Assembly (NCBI GenBank): GCA_017452565.1
Contig: JAFTMF010000025.1
Coordinates: forward strand, 1 to 6,828
DNA length: 6,828 nucleotides
DNA from: Clostridia bacterium
Lineage (GTDB): Bacteria; Bacillota; Clostridia; Oscillospirales; CAG-272
Direction: 5' to 3'
The notes under the pieces were generated by a model. The model searched no databases and was not told where the DNA came from. It was given only the letters and a program-made list of their open reading frames with translations. Below, piece by piece: positions 5,214 through 6,828 of the stretch (its first letter is position 1; every line of letters starts with the position of its first letter). The position numbers and the translations under genes were made by a program.

Positions 5214-6803
5214 ATGCGAAAACTCATCGCCCTGCTGTTGATGGGGGCTCTTTGCCTTGTCGGCTGTACTCGCCAAAAACCGTCCTCCTCCGACGATCTC
5301 CCCCAAAATGCCACTTCTACCAATCCCGTCACCACTACCGCCCCCGCCGAGCCCGATCCCATCCCCGAGCCCGAGCGAGGCACCGAGATTTCGGTGCGCT
5401 ATCGGGTCAACTTCCCCTTGGCAGGCAGTCTGCAGGGACTTGCCGATCAGACCGTCTACTACGGGCAGACCACTACCTCCCGGGTAACCGTCACCGCCAA
5501 TCCCGGCTACCGCTTTGCCGGCTGGAGCGACGGCTACGACGATCTCATCCGCGGCTACGATTGCCCTAAAACCGACACGGTCTATACCGCCATCTTCGAG
5601 TACGATCCTATGGAACTGCCGATGGTGCATCTCACCACCTCCACGAAGCGGGACGTTACCTCCAAAACCCATTACATTGACGGCACCATTACCCTCTCCA
5701 ACTGTGCAGAGGAATTTGCCATCTCCAATCTGGATATGGAAATCCGCGGGCGAGGCAACTCGTCTTGGGATATTATGGAAAAGAAATCCTACCGCCTGCG
5801 GCTGTCCGAGAAGCAGAATCTGCTGAATCTGGGCGAGGGCAAGACGAAATCCTGGGTACTGCTGGCCGTCCACGCCGATCAGGCGCTGCTGCGCAATCAC
5901 ATTACGATGGAATACGCCCGCACGCTGGGCGGAATGGCCTTTATGCCTGCCTCCACCGCCGTGGATCTCTATCTCAACGGCGAGTATCGGGGAGTCTACT
6001 TCCTCTGCGAGCAGATTGAGGTAAACCGCCATCGGGTGAATATTGCCGAGCAACCCGAGAGCCTGTACACCGGCTATTTCCTTGAAATGTCCGCATACGC
6101 CAAAGATCCCCGCTTCACGGTGGGCGATAAGCGATACGAGATCAAGAACGATCTCTCCACCTCCCCCCAGCTGAAGAAAGAGCAGATCAACTACATCCAC
6201 ACCGAGATCCAGCGCTGCTGGAATGCGGTGGTTTGGGGAGATGAAAAGGTAGTTCGCCTGCTCATCGACGTCCCGTCGGTGGTGGATGCCTACCTCGTAG
6301 AGGAGCTCTTCAAGAACAAGGACGACGGCTGGGACTCCTTCTACCTCTACTTCGACGCATCGGTGGAGGGAGAAAAGCTCCACTTCGGCCCCATCTGGGA
6401 CTTTGACCTTACCGGCGGCAACACCGACAACGGCGCCGATCTGTACGAAGGCTTATGGGCGGGCGTCAGCGAGGGCGGCACCGACAATCCTTGGTTCATA
6501 GAGCTGATGAAGCAGGAGTGGTTCCGCGTGCTGGTGCAAGAGCGCTGGAACGAAGTGAAGAGCGAGACGATGAAGATCCCCTCTACCATCATCAGCAAGG
6601 CCAAGGCGAATTTTAACTCCTTCGACCGCAATTTCGAAAAATGGCCCACCTTCGGAGAATGGATCAATCAGCAGCCCCCCGCCATCCGGGAGCTGAAGAG
6701 CTACACCGAGCATTACAACTACTACGCCAAATGGATGCAGCACCGCATCGCTTGGCTGAACAACTACTACAACACCGAGGACTTTATCAAAAAAGGTCCG
6801 TAA
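5214..6803 (+). CDS. CotH-family surface lipoprotein kinase (short paralogue)
   Basis: This 529-aa protein has a canonical lipoprotein signal (MRKLIALLLMGALCLVGC, lipobox LVGC, Cys18), then a Ser/Thr/Pro/Glu linker (about 21-57), an InlB-like repeat domain (about 58-130, GYRFAGWSDG) and a CotH kinase domain (about 134-520). Kinase landmarks are RGRGNSSW (178-185), KKSYRLRL (190-197), VHADQALLRN (219-228), VDLYLNGEYRGVYFLCEQ (250-267, with Glu266), FKNKDDGWDSFYLY (366-379, Asp370/371) and GPIWDFDLTGGN (392-403, Asp396/398). It matches the upstream protein over its whole length, roughly half identical by eye, but stops after the kinase domain at NTEDFIKKGP and has no beta-helix. Family knowledge predicts ATP-dependent phosphorylation of protein substrates; activity outside the cell and the substrate are unproven. 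It has its own promoter, and a ribosome-binding-like site 18 bases after its stop suggests a co-transcribed gene downstream. Confidence 0.9.
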   Translation: MRKLIALLLMGALCLVGCTRQKPSSSDDLPQNATSTNPVTTTAPAEPDPIPEPERGTEISVRYRVNFPLAGSLQGLADQTVYYGQTTTSRVTVTANPGYRFAGWSDGYDDLIRGYDCPKTDTVYTAIFEYDPMELPMVHLTTSTKRDVTSKTHYIDGTITLSNCAEEFAISNLDMEIRGRGNSSWDIMEKKSYRLRLSEKQNLLNLGEGKTKSWVLLAVHADQALLRNHITMEYARTLGGMAFMPASTAVDLYLNGEYRGVYFLCEQIEVNRHRVNIAEQPESLYTGYFLEMSAYAKDPRFTVGDKRYEIKNDLSTSPQLKKEQINYIHTEIQRCWNAVVWGDEKVVRLLIDVPSVVDAYLVEELFKNKDDGWDSFYLYFDASVEGEKLHFGPIWDFDLTGGNTDNGADLYEGLWAGVSEGGTDNPWFIELMKQEWFRVLVQERWNEVKSETMKIPSTIISKAKANFNSFDRNFEKWPTFGEWINQQPPAIRELKSYTEHYNYYAKWMQHRIAWLNNYYNTEDFIKKGP

Positions 6804-6821
6804 CCGAAATTTTCTCACTGC

Positions 6822-6828
6822 AAAGGAG
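6822..6828 (+). promoter_or_regulatory. Probable ribosome binding site of a gene beyond the window
   Basis: AAAGGAG forms the last seven bases, 19 bases after the TAA stop, with no terminator between. This fits an operon partner whose start codon lies just outside. Confidence 0.5.

Noticed and set aside
5169..6383. 404-aa open frame on the minus strand
   Set aside because: It lies wholly antisense to the second CotH gene, which has a signal peptide, motifs and a ribosome binding site. The frame is open because of GC-rich codon use; its Gly/Val-rich product matches no family I know.

Overview
The window reads like a piece of a gut Clostridia chromosome, most likely an uncultured member of the Oscillospirales. 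Three things point there: coding sequence with GC in the high fifties where sampled, strong AGGAGG-type ribosome binding sites with sigma-A promoters carrying an extended -10, and intergenic spaces packed with short hairpin repeats. The taxonomic call is inference; there is no rRNA or marker gene. All supported genes are on the + strand.

Layout: 1-454 is a non-coding leader with two repeat elements, a strong promoter (337-365) and a 5' UTR. 455-1902 is a two-gene operon with overlapping stop and start codons: an ECF-type sigma factor, then a single-pass membrane protein that is probably its anti-sigma/sensor partner. The operon ends at a hairpin terminator (1911-1936). 1937-2186 holds one small hairpin and the next promoter. 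2187-4499 encodes a large lipoprotein with an InlB-like repeat domain, a CotH-type atypical kinase domain and a C-terminal GLUG-like beta-helix, followed by a strong terminator (4512-4542). 4543-5141 has no credible gene but holds at least eight dyads from several repeat families. 5214-6803 encodes a second CotH lipoprotein, a paralogue of the first without the beta-helix. A ribosome-binding-site-like sequence at the very end suggests that another gene starts just outside.

Functionally, the two CotH proteins look like surface-anchored phosphotransferases acting outside the membrane. The sigma/anti-sigma pair is a transmembrane signalling unit next to them; the sequence does not show that it controls them, and both kinase genes have housekeeping-like promoters of nearly the same sequence.

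The most notable observations are: a 175-bp repeat present twice, whose first 76 bp are identical and fold into three consecutive hairpins; a second repeat present in opposite orientations whose middle stem is unrelated in sequence but still pairs; an abrupt GC drop (about 59% to 40%) inside the putative anti-sigma gene exactly where its extracellular domain starts; and near-identical DNA patches over the kinase core of otherwise diverged paralogues.
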